Source: Nitrospirota bacterium (lineage in GTDB: Bacteria; Nitrospirota; Thermodesulfovibrionia; Thermodesulfovibrionales; Dissulfurispiraceae). From it: a DNA stretch of 55,033 nucleotides. The position numbers were made by a program, and so were the translations under genes. Position 1 is the stretch's first letter, and the number at the start of each line of letters is the position of its first letter. Shown in pieces: positions 1 through 8,893 of the stretch. Where the stretch lies: the NCBI GenBank assembly GCA_015233365.1, contig JADFXU010000010.1, positions 1 to 55,033 on the forward strand, read 5' to 3'. The notes below the pieces were generated by a model, which was given only the letters and a program-made list of their open reading frames with translations, did not search any database and had not been told where the DNA came from.

Positions 1-1
1 G

Positions 2-559
2 CTTCAGGAGGTCATGGAGCGTTCAGGCCAGAATCTTAATGCCTGCTATCAGTGCCGCCGTTGCGCTGCGGGATGTCCTGTAGGCGATGTAACCGGTGTG
101 ACCCCTGACCGCCTGATCCGGATGATCGTATTAGGCGACAGAGAGGGCGCAATGAACAACCTCCTTGTTTGGCAGTGTGTGGCCTGCTATACCTGCGGGA
201 CGCGTTGCCCTAACAGCATTCATACGGCGCGGATTACCGAGGCCCTGAAGCAGATGGTGAAAGAGGCCCATATGAAGCCTCTGACCCCTAAAGTTGCTAA
301 TTTCCACAGCTCTTTCCTGACCTCGGCCTCTCATTTTGGACGGCTCAATGAACTCGAGTTTATGGGTATGTACGAAATCAAGAATGCCAAAGATGAGCTG
401 CGTGGAGGCGGAGGATTAAAAGCTGTAATAGAAGAGCTGAAAACCCAGGCACGGCTTGGGAAGCAGATGATGAAACTCAAGAGAATGCACTTCGGGATGG
501 ACAAGGTCAAAGGCATGTCCGAAGTCAAACGCCTTTATAACAAAAGTACAGGAAAATAA
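2..559 (+). CDS. hdrC: HdrC-like iron-sulfur subunit (5' end probably outside window)
   Basis: Heterodisulfide-reductase-type subunit C, a small protein that passes electrons between HdrA and HdrB. Two CxxCxxCxxxCP-type ferredoxin motifs are visible (CYQCRRCAAGCP near the start and CVACYTCGTRCP about 40 residues later), enough for two [4Fe-4S] clusters. The first ATG in the window is at 14, but the AGGAGG before it is only 2 bases away. The frame is open back to base 2 and reads LQEV just before MERSGQN, as family members do upstream of the first cysteine motif, so the true start is probably beyond the left edge. It is followed by hdrB after 48 bases. The identification is firm; the start is not. 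Confidence 0.9.
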   Translation, partial: LQEVMERSGQNLNACYQCRRCAAGCPVGDVTGVTPDRLIRMIVLGDREGAMNNLLVWQCVACYTCGTRCPNSIHTARITEALKQMVKEAHMKPLTPKVANFHSSFLTSASHFGRLNELEFMGMYEIKNAKDELRGGGGLKAVIEELKTQARLGKQMMKLKRMHFGMDKVKGMSEVKRLYNKSTGK

Positions 560-607
560 AATGAGCGGTCGCTTTTTACGAAACCGTTTTGTTAATGAGG
601 TAATATT

Positions 608-1483
608 ATGGAAATAGCATACTATCCTGGATGTTCGCTCCACGCCTCCAGTGCGCTTTATGACATTCAGTGCAGGGAGGTGCTCGGCAGGCTCGGAGTC
701 GGCCTCAAGGAGATTGCAGACTGGAACTGTTGCGGCGCTACTTCTGCAGCAAAGACCAACGAATTTCTGTCAATGGCGTTGCCGGCCCGGAATTTGGGCA
801 TTGCAGACGCCAGCGGCTATGAGGAGATGGTGATACCCTGCGCTTCCTGTTTCAGCCGCACCCTCCTGGCGCAGAAGGCTCTCGAAAGCGATAAAGACCT
901 GAGAGAAAAGATCAACGCTGAACTTTCCAGTAAGGTGCAGGGGAAGATTAAGCTTCTGTCTATTCTCGACCTTCTCGTTGAGCAGGCCAAATCCGGAGCG
1001 ATTGGTTCAAAGGCCCCCAAAAAACTTGAAGGACTCAAACCAGCCTGCTATTATGGCTGTCTTCAGACCCGCTATCCTATGGACATTCAGCTTTCCGACA
1101 ATGTGGAGAATCCGCAGGGAATGGAGACTGTCTGCAAGGCCCTGGGAGCCCAGGCAATTGATTGGGGTTATAAGACCGACTGTTGCGGTGCTTCGGCCTC
1201 GGTCAACGATACCGAAGTCTCACTCAAACTTATGTACAACATCCTGAAGGACGCTGTTGCGCGCGGGGCAAATTGCCTTGTCACGACATGCCCCATGTGC
1301 CAGATGAACATGGACGCCTATCAGAACGAAGCGGGTCAGAAATACGGGATAAGTGAAAGACTGCCTGTCTATTTCATCACTGAACTTATCGGTGTCTCTA
1401 TGGGCATCGGTGCAGTCGAGCTTCAGCTCGACAGACATTTTGTAGAAGCAACAGCACTCTTGAGAGGATTGAACTTACTATGA
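608..1483 (+). CDS. hdrB: HdrB-like subunit with two CCG domains
   Basis: Heterodisulfide-reductase-type subunit B, 291 residues, the usual family length. Two cysteine-rich CCG domains are present. The first opens with YYPGCSLH, has WNCCG near residue 40 and ends in PCASC. The second has CYYGC near residue 150, DCCGA near 195 and TCPMC near 225. In characterised HdrB these cysteines hold two non-cubane [4Fe-4S] clusters that form the substrate-reducing site. In a MetF-linked cluster the physiological acceptor need not be a heterodisulfide; electrons could go to MetVF. The stop overlaps the hdrA start by 4 bases (ATGA), indicating translational coupling. Confidence 0.93.
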   Translation: MEIAYYPGCSLHASSALYDIQCREVLGRLGVGLKEIADWNCCGATSAAKTNEFLSMALPARNLGIADASGYEEMVIPCASCFSRTLLAQKALESDKDLREKINAELSSKVQGKIKLLSILDLLVEQAKSGAIGSKAPKKLEGLKPACYYGCLQTRYPMDIQLSDNVENPQGMETVCKALGAQAIDWGYKTDCCGASASVNDTEVSLKLMYNILKDAVARGANCLVTTCPMCQMNMDAYQNEAGQKYGISERLPVYFITELIGVSMGIGAVELQLDRHFVEATALLRGLNLL

Positions 1484-4400
1484 GCGATAAACTGTCTTCA
1501 AATAAAAAAGGATCAGTACTGGTAGTCGGCGGCGGCATCGGCGGCATGCAGGCGTCCCTCGACCTTGCCGACAGCGGGTTCAAGGTTCACATGGTCCAAA
1601 AAGAACCTTCCATCGGCGGCACAATGGTTATGCTTGATAAGACCTTCCCTACGGGCGACTGTTCCATGTGCATGATTTCGCCTAAAATGGTGGAGGTTGG
1701 CAGACACCTTAATGTTGATATCCACACATTGGCTGAAGTCGTATCTGTCGAAGGTGAAGAGGGAAATTTCAGGGCAAAGATCAGGCTTGCACCGCGGTAT
1801 GTTGATCCTGCCAAATGCACAGGTTGCGGGGAATGTGAGGCACAATGCCCCAAAAAGGTACCAAGCGAATTCGATCAGCAACTCGGCAACCGTAAGTCCA
1901 TATATGCGCTGTTTCCTCAGGCTGTTCCCAACACCAGGGCTATTGATGATCGGTATTGTCTTTTTCTTACAAGCCGTAAAAAAGGTGCCAAGAAAGATGT
2001 TTGCAAGAAGTGTGAAAAGGCTTGCAAGGCCGGTGCCATAAATTATGATGACAAGGGGCAAGAAATTGAAGTTAATGTCGGTTCAATAATCCTTGCGCCG
2101 GGTCTCGACCGTTACAATGCAAAAGTGAGGGGCGAACTCGGCCTGGGCCGCTGGCCTAATGTAGTCACGTCTCTCCAGTTTGAGCGTATCCTTTCAGCCT
2201 CAGGTCCGTTTAAGGGCGAAGTGAAGAGACCCTCTGACGATAAGCATCCAAAGAAAGTGGCATGGATCCAGTGCGTCGGCTCCAGGGACCCTCACAATGC
2301 CAACCCCTGGTGTTCATCTGTCTGCTGCATGTATGCGACCAAGCAGTCGATCATCGCCAAAGAGCATGACAAGCATATAGAACCCGCTATTTTCTATATG
2401 GACATGAGGGCTTTTGGAAAGGATTTTGATAAATATGTGGAGCGTGCGAAGAACGAATACGGCGTGCGTTATCAGCGCGCCATGGTTTCCGCCATCAGGG
2501 AAGACCCCGGCTCCGGAGACCTTGTTCTGCGTTACGCAGCAGAGGACGGCAGCCTTATCGATGAGACATTTGAGATGGTGGTTCTGTCCATTGGATTCGA
2601 ACCGCATAAGGATGCGGCGGAGTTCGCGAAGACGTTCGGAATCGAACCCAATGTGTACAAGTTTGCAAAGACATCGCCGCTCAACCCGGTGGAGACTACC
2701 CGGAAAGGGGTGTTCGTGACCGGCACCTATCAGGGACCTAAAGATATTCCGGACACCGTGATGCAGGGGAGCGCTGTAGCCGGGGAGGCAATGGCCCTTC
2801 TGTCAGAGGCGCGCGGGACCGAAACCATCAAGAAAGAGTTGCCTCCGGAAAAGGAAGTTCTGGGAGAAGAGCCGAGGATTGGCGTCCTGGTTTGCCACTG
2901 CGGGATAAACATCGCATCGACAGTCCAGGTCGAACAGGTGGTCGAGGCTGTAAAAGATCTTCCGGGTGTGGTCTATGCGACTAATACGCTTTATGCTTGC
3001 TCCCAGGATACCCAGGAGACTATCAAACAATTGGTAAAAGAGAAAAACTTGAACCGGCTGGTCGTAGCCTCGTGCACGCCGAGGACCCATGAGCCTCTGT
3101 TCCAGGAGACTATCCGGGATGCCGGTCTGAACAAATATCTCTTCGATCTTGCCGATATCCGCGAGCAGTGTTCCTGGTGTCATATGGGACATAAGGAAGA
3201 GGCAACCAAAAAAGCGATCCGTATCGTCAAAATGGCGATTGCAAAATCGCGGCTTCAGGAGCCGATCAAGACCGACACAGTCGGGGTAACTCCTGCATGT
3301 TTGATTATCGGCGGCGGCATAGCCGGAATGACTGCGGCCCTCTCTCTTGCAGACCAGGGGTTCCAGGTCAGCATTGTTGAAAAGGAAAATGAGCTGGGCG
3401 GACTTGTCAGGAATCTTTATCGTACCCTTGAGGGTAATGATGTCCGGGAATTTCTTGCTTCGAGAATCGGACAGGTCCGGTCTCATCCGAAAATCAAGGT
3501 ATTCACAGGTACGGAAGTAAGGAATACCGATGGCTTTGTCGGAAATTTCAAGACGACCCTTACCGATGGAACGGAAATAAGCCACGGTGCGATCATACTC
3601 ACGACCGGCGGCATTGAGTACGAACCGACGGAATATCTCTATAAGGAAAGCGATCGGGTAGTTACCCAGCGGGAACTCGAAAAGAAGATTGCAGCAGCGG
3701 AGGTCCAGGCAGGCAACCGATATGTGATGATTCAGTGTGTCGGGTCGCGTGAGGAGCCGAACCAGTATTGCTCCCGTATCTGCTGCCAGGATGCGGTAAA
3801 GAACGCTATTGCTATAAAAGAGAAGGATCCGTCGGCGCAGGTATTTATTCTTTACAGAGATATCCGCACTTACGGTCTGCGCGAAGATTATTATAAAAAA
3901 GCCCGCGAACTTGGAGTCATCTTCGTGCGGTACGATGTCAACAGGAAGCCGGAGGTCGCACAGTCCGGGAATGGAATGAGCGTCAAAACCTGGGACTATA
4001 TGCTGAACAGGGAATTGAACATCGGTGCCGACTGGGTAGTACTTTCAGCGGGGTTCAGGCCACATCCCACTACCGAAAAGGTTGGGGCGCTGTATAAGGT
4101 CACCCGCAACCCTGACGGTTATTTCCTCGAGGCACATGTGAAGCTCCGTCCGGTTGACTTCCCGAGCGAGGGGATTTTCGTTGCAGGGCTTGCGCATGCG
4201 CCGAAGAATCTTGACGAGACAATTACCCAGGCGTTAGCTTCAGCTGGACGCGCAGGTGTGGTCCTGTCACACGACCGGCTGGCGATTTCTGGAATCATCG
4301 CCAAGCACAGGAAGGACCTCTGCATGTCGTGCCTGAGCTGTTTCAGGGTGTGCCCGTTCGATTCGCCTTATATCGGCGAGGACGGTAAGGTCGCTCATAA

Positions 4401-4542
4401 TGAAGTCAAGTGCCACGGATGCGGCATATGCGCAGCAATCTGTCCTGCCAAGGCATTCCAGGTCAACAATTTCCGGGATGACCAGATATTGGCAATGATC
4501 GACGTTGCAGTGGAATGCGACACCAGTGTTGCCGGGGGATGA
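1480..4542 (+). CDS. hdrA: Long HdrA-like flavoprotein, two HdrA modules in one chain
   Basis: FAD- and iron-sulfur-containing bifurcating subunit. At 1020 residues it is much longer than methanogen HdrA (about 650). The first half has a GGGIGG dinucleotide fold at residues 17-22, a cysteine-containing segment TGDCSMCMISPKM, a CTGCGECEAQCP motif near 113-124 and an IQCVGSR block near 264. The second half restarts like a classical HdrA: VCHCG near 470, a second GGGIAGM fold near 608, a second IQCVGSR block, and two C-terminal [4Fe-4S] motifs (CMSCLSCFRVCP near 948, CHGCGICAAICP near 978). It therefore looks like a duplication or fusion predicted to bind two FADs. Similar long HdrA proteins occur in MetVF-linked clusters of acetogens. 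Confidence 0.92.
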   Translation: MSDKLSSNKKGSVLVVGGGIGGMQASLDLADSGFKVHMVQKEPSIGGTMVMLDKTFPTGDCSMCMISPKMVEVGRHLNVDIHTLAEVVSVEGEEGNFRAKIRLAPRYVDPAKCTGCGECEAQCPKKVPSEFDQQLGNRKSIYALFPQAVPNTRAIDDRYCLFLTSRKKGAKKDVCKKCEKACKAGAINYDDKGQEIEVNVGSIILAPGLDRYNAKVRGELGLGRWPNVVTSLQFERILSASGPFKGEVKRPSDDKHPKKVAWIQCVGSRDPHNANPWCSSVCCMYATKQSIIAKEHDKHIEPAIFYMDMRAFGKDFDKYVERAKNEYGVRYQRAMVSAIREDPGSGDLVLRYAAEDGSLIDETFEMVVLSIGFEPHKDAAEFAKTFGIEPNVYKFAKTSPLNPVETTRKGVFVTGTYQGPKDIPDTVMQGSAVAGEAMALLSEARGTETIKKELPPEKEVLGEEPRIGVLVCHCGINIASTVQVEQVVEAVKDLPGVVYATNTLYACSQDTQETIKQLVKEKNLNRLVVASCTPRTHEPLFQETIRDAGLNKYLFDLADIREQCSWCHMGHKEEATKKAIRIVKMAIAKSRLQEPIKTDTVGVTPACLIIGGGIAGMTAALSLADQGFQVSIVEKENELGGLVRNLYRTLEGNDVREFLASRIGQVRSHPKIKVFTGTEVRNTDGFVGNFKTTLTDGTEISHGAIILTTGGIEYEPTEYLYKESDRVVTQRELEKKIAAAEVQAGNRYVMIQCVGSREEPNQYCSRICCQDAVKNAIAIKEKDPSAQVFILYRDIRTYGLREDYYKKARELGVIFVRYDVNRKPEVAQSGNGMSVKTWDYMLNRELNIGADWVVLSAGFRPHPTTEKVGALYKVTRNPDGYFLEAHVKLRPVDFPSEGIFVAGLAHAPKNLDETITQALASAGRAGVVLSHDRLAISGIIAKHRKDLCMSCLSCFRVCPFDSPYIGEDGKVAHNEVKCHGCGICAAICPAKAFQVNNFRDDQILAMIDVAVECDTSVAGG

Positions 4543-4578
4543 TTTTTAATATGAAGAAAAATAGAGGAGGATTGCATA

Positions 4579-5133
4579 ATGGATAAACTCGCAGAGTCTG
4601 CGGAGCAGAGGTCCCCGGGAAGTCACGGACTTGCCGGGGCAGAGAGCGAGCGTTCATCGATTGAGAAACCTCGTGAGATACCTCAGGACTGGGAGCCGAA
4701 CATATTGGCTTTTGCCTGCCATTACTGTGCCTTTGCGGCAGCGGACCTTGCCGGGGTCATGCGGCTTTCATATCCCCCGAATGTGAAAGTAGTCCGTCTT
4801 CCCTGCACCGGAAAGTTGGACTACATTCATGTGCTCAGGGCATTTGAACGCGGGGTTGACGGCGTCTTCGCAGCCGGTTGACTAAAGGGGCAATGCCATT
4901 ACCTGGAAGGTAATACATATGCGGCACGAAGAATCAAATACTTAAAAAATTTATTGTCCAAATTGAGCATTGATCCTGCCCGGTTGGAAATGTACAACCT
5001 GTCAGCGGCCATGGGGCCCCGATGGGCGGAGATCTGCACAGATTTCACCGAGAGAGTACGTACCCTCGGACCATCTCCTGTCTGGTTTGCATTGTGCAAA
5101 CGGAATGGGTCAAAAAGGAGTGAGCAGCAATGA
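4579..5133 (+). CDS. mvhD: MvhD-like electron-transfer subunit, predicted selenoprotein (UGA at 4879-4881)
   Basis: Small [2Fe-2S] subunit that links an electron donor to HdrA. Read only to the first stop it would be 100 residues and end in FAAG, losing the C-terminal third of the family. Reading the UGA at 4879-4881 as an amino acid continues in the same frame with LKGQCHYLEGN and then ICTDFTERVRTLGP, the normal MvhD C-terminus. The total is 184 residues, and the next stop at 5131-5133 overlaps the metV start in the ATGA manner. Family cysteines are C47, C50, C76, position 101 (here UGA) and C106, so the UGA replaces a conserved cysteine. The VhuD homologue of methanococci is a known selenoprotein. 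The start at 4579 follows GAGGA. A plain nonsense mutation is the alternative; intact downstream coding argues against it. Confidence 0.88.
4898..4914 (+). promoter_or_regulatory. Candidate bacterial SECIS hairpin
   Basis: A perfect 6-bp stem, ATTACC/GGTAAT, with a 5-base loop UGGAA lies inside the mvhD reading frame. The apical loop begins 22 bases after the UGA and has G as its second base. Both fit the published bacterial SECIS rules of a loop about 16-37 bases after UGA with a G in the first two loop positions. A short UG/CA continuation of the stem is possible below a bulge. The element would recruit SelB-Sec-tRNA; selA, selB and selC are not in this window. Confidence 0.6.
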
Positions 5134-5828
5134 TTGTCGGGAAACAGAAACCGTTTGAAGAAATATGGAATATGGTCAAGGATTTTAAGAAGGTGCTTGT
5201 TTATGGATGCAACACGTGTGTTGCCATCTGCCATGCAGGCGGAGGGAAGGAGGCAGAGATAATTGCCTCCATGATCAGGATAAAGGCCGCAGAGGAAGGT
5301 GTGCCTATGGAAGTCAAGCATGCAGGGATAGAAAGGCACTGCGAGCCGGAGTATTTCGAGCCTCTTATGGAAGAGGTGAAAACCTATGACCTGGTGCTTT
5401 CAACAGCATGCGGTGTGGGAGTAAACTTTCTGTCTGAAAGGATAGGCAATATCCCTGTATATCCGGGTATAAACACCGAGTTTTTTGGCGCAGTACCGCA
5501 GGCAGGCGTTTTTACAGAGTTGTGCGCGGGATGCGGCAACTGCATACTTCACCTTACCGGCGGAATTTGTCCTATCGCCCGTTGTTCAAAGTCGCTGATG
5601 AACGGGCCTTGCGGCGGTACAAATAAGGGGAAATGTGAAATAAGCCAGGAAGTCGATTGCGGGTGGTATTTAATTGTGGAACGGATGAAGCAATTGGGCA
5701 CAGTGGATAAGCTTTATGCGATTCAGCAGCCGCGCAACTGGTCTACTGCAAGGGATGGCGGGCCTCGCCGGGTGGTGCTCGCGCATATTCAGGACCTTGA
5801 AGAAGAGGAAGCCAAGAAGGAATCATAA
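5130..5828 (+). CDS. metV: MetV, zinc/iron-sulfur partner of methylene-THF reductase
   Basis: MetV-type protein of 232 residues, the partner needed by the short MetF of acetogens. Many cysteines are visible: GCNTC near residue 28, CAGCGNC near residue 133, then CPIARC and NGPCGG. The C-terminal block GPCGGTNKGKCE followed by CGWYLI is the signature of the MetF-associated C-terminal domain family. It starts within the mvhD stop (ATGA), so mvhD and metV are translationally coupled, which further supports full-length mvhD. It is followed by metF after about 57 bases. Confidence 0.92.
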   Translation: MIVGKQKPFEEIWNMVKDFKKVLVYGCNTCVAICHAGGGKEAEIIASMIRIKAAEEGVPMEVKHAGIERHCEPEYFEPLMEEVKTYDLVLSTACGVGVNFLSERIGNIPVYPGINTEFFGAVPQAGVFTELCAGCGNCILHLTGGICPIARCSKSLMNGPCGGTNKGKCEISQEVDCGWYLIVERMKQLGTVDKLYAIQQPRNWSTARDGGPRRVVLAHIQDLEEEEAKKES

Positions 5829-5885
5829 TCGGGGCCCCCGGAAAATCTGCGATTTTTTGGGGTGCAGTCGGGAGGAATACAGAAG

Positions 5886-6866
5886 ATGAAGAGTGGAAGC
5901 AATCTTGAAAGAGTGATCGCGAGCGGAAAACCTGCGGTAACAGCCGAATTAGGGCCTCCTATGAGTGCCGATCCGCAAGAAGTGATTCACAAGGCAAAAC
6001 TGCTGAAAGGTTATTGTGATGCAGCGAATATTACCGACTGCCAGACTGCTGTCGTGCGTATTTCGAGTATCGCTGCTGCTGTATTGGCACTGAGAGAGGG
6101 GCTTGAGCCGGTTATGCAGATGACCTGCAGGGACCGTAACCGAATTGCCATGCAGGCCGACCTGCTGGGTGCTGCCGCCCTGGGACTGAGGAACTGTCTC
6201 TGCATTGCCGGTGACCATCAATCATTCAGTGCTGCCGGTAAACTTAAAGGGCACCCCGGCGCCAAGAATGTTTACGATGTCGATTCCATACAACTGGTGG
6301 GCATCCTCAAAAAAATGCGCGACGAAGGGCTTCAGGAAGGCGGCGATAAACTGGAAGTTGCGCCGAAATTTTTTATCGGGGCTGCCTTTACTCCGGGCGG
6401 TGAACCCATGGACTATCGTCCTTACCGTCTTAAGAAAAAGGTTGATGCGGGGGCTGATTTCATCCAGACCCAGGGCATCTATGATGTGGAAATGTTCAAA
6501 TCCCAGATGGAGAAGGTCAGGAATCTCGGTATTCACGAGAAGACAGCTATCCTGGGCGGGATAATAGTGCCCAAGAGCGCAATGATGCTCCGCTATATGG
6601 ATTCTTCAGTGGCTGGTGTAAGCGTACCCAAGCCTTTGATAGACCGTATGATGAAGGCGAAGAATGACGCAGGTACCGATAAAAAGAAGGCCAAGGAAGC
6701 ACAGGAAGAAGAGGGAATAAAAATCGCGGTTGAGTTGATCCAGCAGGTGCTCGAAATCCCCGGCGTTAAAGGTGTCCATGTTCAGGCGATCGAGTGGGAA
6801 AGCGCCATGCCGGTGATCCTGAAAGCCGCAGGCTTGTATCCCCGTCCCACGTTCCCTGATGCATAA
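5886..6866 (+). CDS. metF: Methylenetetrahydrofolate reductase MetF
   Basis: Flavin-dependent reductase converting 5,10-methylene-THF to 5-methyl-THF, the last reductive step of the methyl branch of the Wood-Ljungdahl pathway. It is 326 residues from the ATG at 5886, which has GGAGG at 5871-5875. An in-frame GTG at 5862 lies upstream of that site and is a less likely start. TIM-barrel features include TAELGPP near residue 20, QMTCRDRNR in the middle and the late FIQTQGIYD segment. It is the last gene of the hdrCBA-mvhD-metVF unit and is followed by a strong hairpin. Confidence 0.93.
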   Translation: MKSGSNLERVIASGKPAVTAELGPPMSADPQEVIHKAKLLKGYCDAANITDCQTAVVRISSIAAAVLALREGLEPVMQMTCRDRNRIAMQADLLGAAALGLRNCLCIAGDHQSFSAAGKLKGHPGAKNVYDVDSIQLVGILKKMRDEGLQEGGDKLEVAPKFFIGAAFTPGGEPMDYRPYRLKKKVDAGADFIQTQGIYDVEMFKSQMEKVRNLGIHEKTAILGGIIVPKSAMMLRYMDSSVAGVSVPKPLIDRMMKAKNDAGTDKKKAKEAQEEEGIKIAVELIQQVLEIPGVKGVHVQAIEWESAMPVILKAAGLYPRPTFPDA

Positions 6867-6879
6867 TTAACTTCATCCA

Positions 6880-6908
6880 GGGGTGCAGGTAATGCTGGCC
6901 TGCACCCC
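6880..6908 (+). terminator. 10-bp hairpin after metF
   Basis: GGGGTGCAGG and CCTGCACCCC form a perfect 10-bp stem around a 9-base loop, 14 bases after the metF stop. It is followed by CACAAAAT rather than a T-run, so it may be a weak intrinsic terminator or a 3'-end stabilising structure for the hdr-met transcript. Confidence 0.55.
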
Positions 6909-7017
6909 CACAAAATATCGACATATAAATGGCAATATTAGCACATGGTTCACAGTTGATGGACCGGGCAGGGGCTAATAGCCATGACCTATTGTGTTTT
7001 GTTGCTATGGAGGGCAA

Positions 7018-7488
7018 ATGCGTATCGCGATTGGGTCCGATCATGCCGGGCTGGAAATGAAGAATGAAGTGACCGCGGTGTTGAAAGACATGGGGCATGA
7101 GTATAAAGATTTGGGTACGGACAGCGCGCAGTCGGTAGATTATCCTGATTTTGGAGAGAAGGTGTCCGCTGCAGTGTCCGAGGGAAGGGTCGACCGGGGG
7201 ATTCTTATCTGCGGCACAGGAATCGGCATGTCAATTGTGGCAAATAAATTTCGCCATATCCGGGCAGCTCTTTGCGGTGATATTTTCTCCGCGAAAATGA
7301 GCAGGCTCCACAACGATTCAAACATCCTTATCCTGGGAGGCAGGGTAATCGGCAAAGACCTGGCAAAGGAAATAGTGAAAACATGGTTGATTACCCCTTT
7401 TGAGGGGGGAAGACACGAAAAAAGACTGAAGAAAATAGAACTCATTGAGGAAAAAACGATAATGAAAGGGGATTCCCAGGGGAAATGA
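7018..7488 (+). CDS. rpiB: Ribose-5-phosphate isomerase B
   Basis: RpiB interconverts ribose-5-phosphate and ribulose-5-phosphate. The ATG at 7018, after GGAGG at 7009-7013, begins IAIGSDHAG, the family N-terminus. An upstream in-frame start at 6994 would add eight unrelated residues. CGTGIGMSI near residue 65 is the phosphate/active-site loop with the catalytic cysteine, and HNDSNIL lies further on. The C-terminus (156 residues in all) has a short charged tail. It is followed by glyA 31 bases later, a common bacterial pairing. Confidence 0.93.
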   Translation: MRIAIGSDHAGLEMKNEVTAVLKDMGHEYKDLGTDSAQSVDYPDFGEKVSAAVSEGRVDRGILICGTGIGMSIVANKFRHIRAALCGDIFSAKMSRLHNDSNILILGGRVIGKDLAKEIVKTWLITPFEGGRHEKRLKKIELIEEKTIMKGDSQGK

Positions 7489-7519
7489 CTTTTCGGGGGA
7501 TCAGGTAAGGGGCCTGGCA

Positions 7520-8761
7520 ATGAATTGTGAGCAAATGAAAAAGAATGATCCTGAAGTTTTTGATGCAATTTTCAGGGAGACGCAAAGGGAACAGAACAAA
7601 ATTCTGCTGATCGCTTCTGAAAATTACGCGAGCGCTACAGTGATGGAAGCGCAAGGCTCTGTTCTGACCAACAAGTATGCAGAAGGGTATCCCGGCAAGA
7701 GGTATTATGGCGGCTGCGAATATGTTGATATTATTGAAAGGCTTGCTGTTGAGCGGGCAAAACTGCTTTTCGGGGCCGACCATGTAAATGTTCAGCCGCA
7801 TTCGGGAAGCCAGGCAAATATGGCAGTTTATTTTTCAGTCTTGAACCCCAAAGATACTATTCTGGGCATGAGGCTGGACCACGGCGGCCACCTGTCTCAT
7901 GGAGCGAAGGTCAATTTCACAGGCAAGCTCTACAATATCCGCTCTTACGGAGTGAGCAGGGAAACAGGGCGCATCGATATGGATGAGGTGAGCAGCCTTG
8001 CCATGGAGAATAAACCCAAAATGATTGTTGTCGGAGCCAGCGCATATTCGCGCATTATCGATTTCAGGAGGTTCTCCGAAATAGCTAAAGCCTCAGGCGC
8101 GTATCTCCTTGCCGATATAGCTCATATCGCTGGATTGGTAGCAACAGGAGAACACCCTTCTCCTGTGCCGTATGCGGATTTTGTAACTACTACTACGCAT
8201 AAGACGCTCAGGGGCCCCAGGGGTGGGATGATCATGTGCAAGGCGGAACACGCAAAGGCTGTTGATAAATTGATTTTCCCCGGTATACAGGGGGGGCCGC
8301 TTGCCCATGTGATCGCTGCAAAGGCGGTAGCCCTTAAAGAGGCGCTTTCGGGCGAATTTAAGGATTATCAGAAGATGGTTGTTAAGAACGCGGCCACCCT
8401 TGCCGCAGGGCTATTGAAGCATGGATTTAAAATAATTTCCGGGGGTACAGACAACCATCTTATGCTTGTTGATCTGACCGAAATGGGTGTTACCGGAAAA
8501 GAGGCTGAAGAAGCCCTTGACAGGGCTGGAATTACGGTAAATAAAAACGCTATTCCCTACGATAGCAATCCTCCTTCGGTTACCAGCGGGATAAGGCTGG
8601 GAACACCCTGCGTAACTACGAGGGGAATGGGCGCAGCGCAGATGGAAGAGATAGCCGATATCATAACCGCAGTTATAAAGAATGTAAAGGACCCGTCGAT
8701 TGCCGACGATATGAAAAAAAGAGTAAAATCTCTATGCGACAAATTTCCTATTTATGACTGA
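7520..8761 (+). CDS. glyA: Serine hydroxymethyltransferase
   Basis: PLP enzyme that converts serine plus THF to glycine plus 5,10-methylene-THF, directly linked to the substrate of MetF in the same window. It is 413 residues, the normal length. Visible landmarks are LIASENYAS near residue 30, [26 protein letters not shown] and the PLP lysine in [13 protein letters not shown] (K228). The ATG lies 6 bases after AAGGGG. The gene ends next to an interspersed palindromic repeat. Confidence 0.97.
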   Translation: MNCEQMKKNDPEVFDAIFRETQREQNKILLIASENYASATVMEAQGSVLTNKYAEGYPGKRYYGGCEYVDIIERLAVERAKLLFGADHVNVQPHSGSQANMAVYFSVLNPKDTILGMRLDHGGHLSHGAKVNFTGKLYNIRSYGVSRETGRIDMDEVSSLAMENKPKMIVVGASAYSRIIDFRRFSEIAKASGAYLLADIAHIAGLVATGEHPSPVPYADFVTTTTHKTLRGPRGGMIMCKAEHAKAVDKLIFPGIQGGPLAHVIAAKAVALKEALSGEFKDYQKMVVKNAATLAAGLLKHGFKIISGGTDNHLMLVDLTEMGVTGKEAEEALDRAGITVNKNAIPYDSNPPSVTSGIRLGTPCVTTRGMGAAQMEEIADIITAVIKNVKDPSIADDMKKRVKSLCDKFPIYD

Positions 8762-8764
8762 CGG

Positions 8765-8880
8765 CCTCGTAAAAAGTCCATATGCTGCGTTGCGCTGCAT
8801 ACTTCGTCACTGCGGCGTATCTAAAAGTACGCCTCATTCCTCTGTATTTGCACGCCTTGCCTATGAACTTTTTACAAACC
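8765..8880. repeat. Interspersed palindromic repeat, copy 1 (short form)
   Basis: About 116 bases between glyA and nrdR with imperfect terminal inverted repeats: TCGTAAAAAGTCCATATG at the left and, read on the other strand, TTTGTAAAAAGTTCATAG at the right. Inner blocks are GCTGCGTTGCGCTGCA, CTTCGTCACTGCGGCGTA, AAAGTACGCC and CGCCTTGCCTATGAAC. All recur in the longer copy at 43305-43496. It encodes nothing and resembles a REP/MITE-like element. Confidence 0.75.
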
Positions 8881-8893
8881 CGTTTTTTTTAAT

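Noticed and set aside
4579-4881. mvhD as a naturally truncated 100-residue protein or pseudogene
   Set aside because: The frame after the UGA remains open for 83 codons, matches the family C-terminus and ends in an ATGA overlap with metV. A dead gene would be expected to drift.
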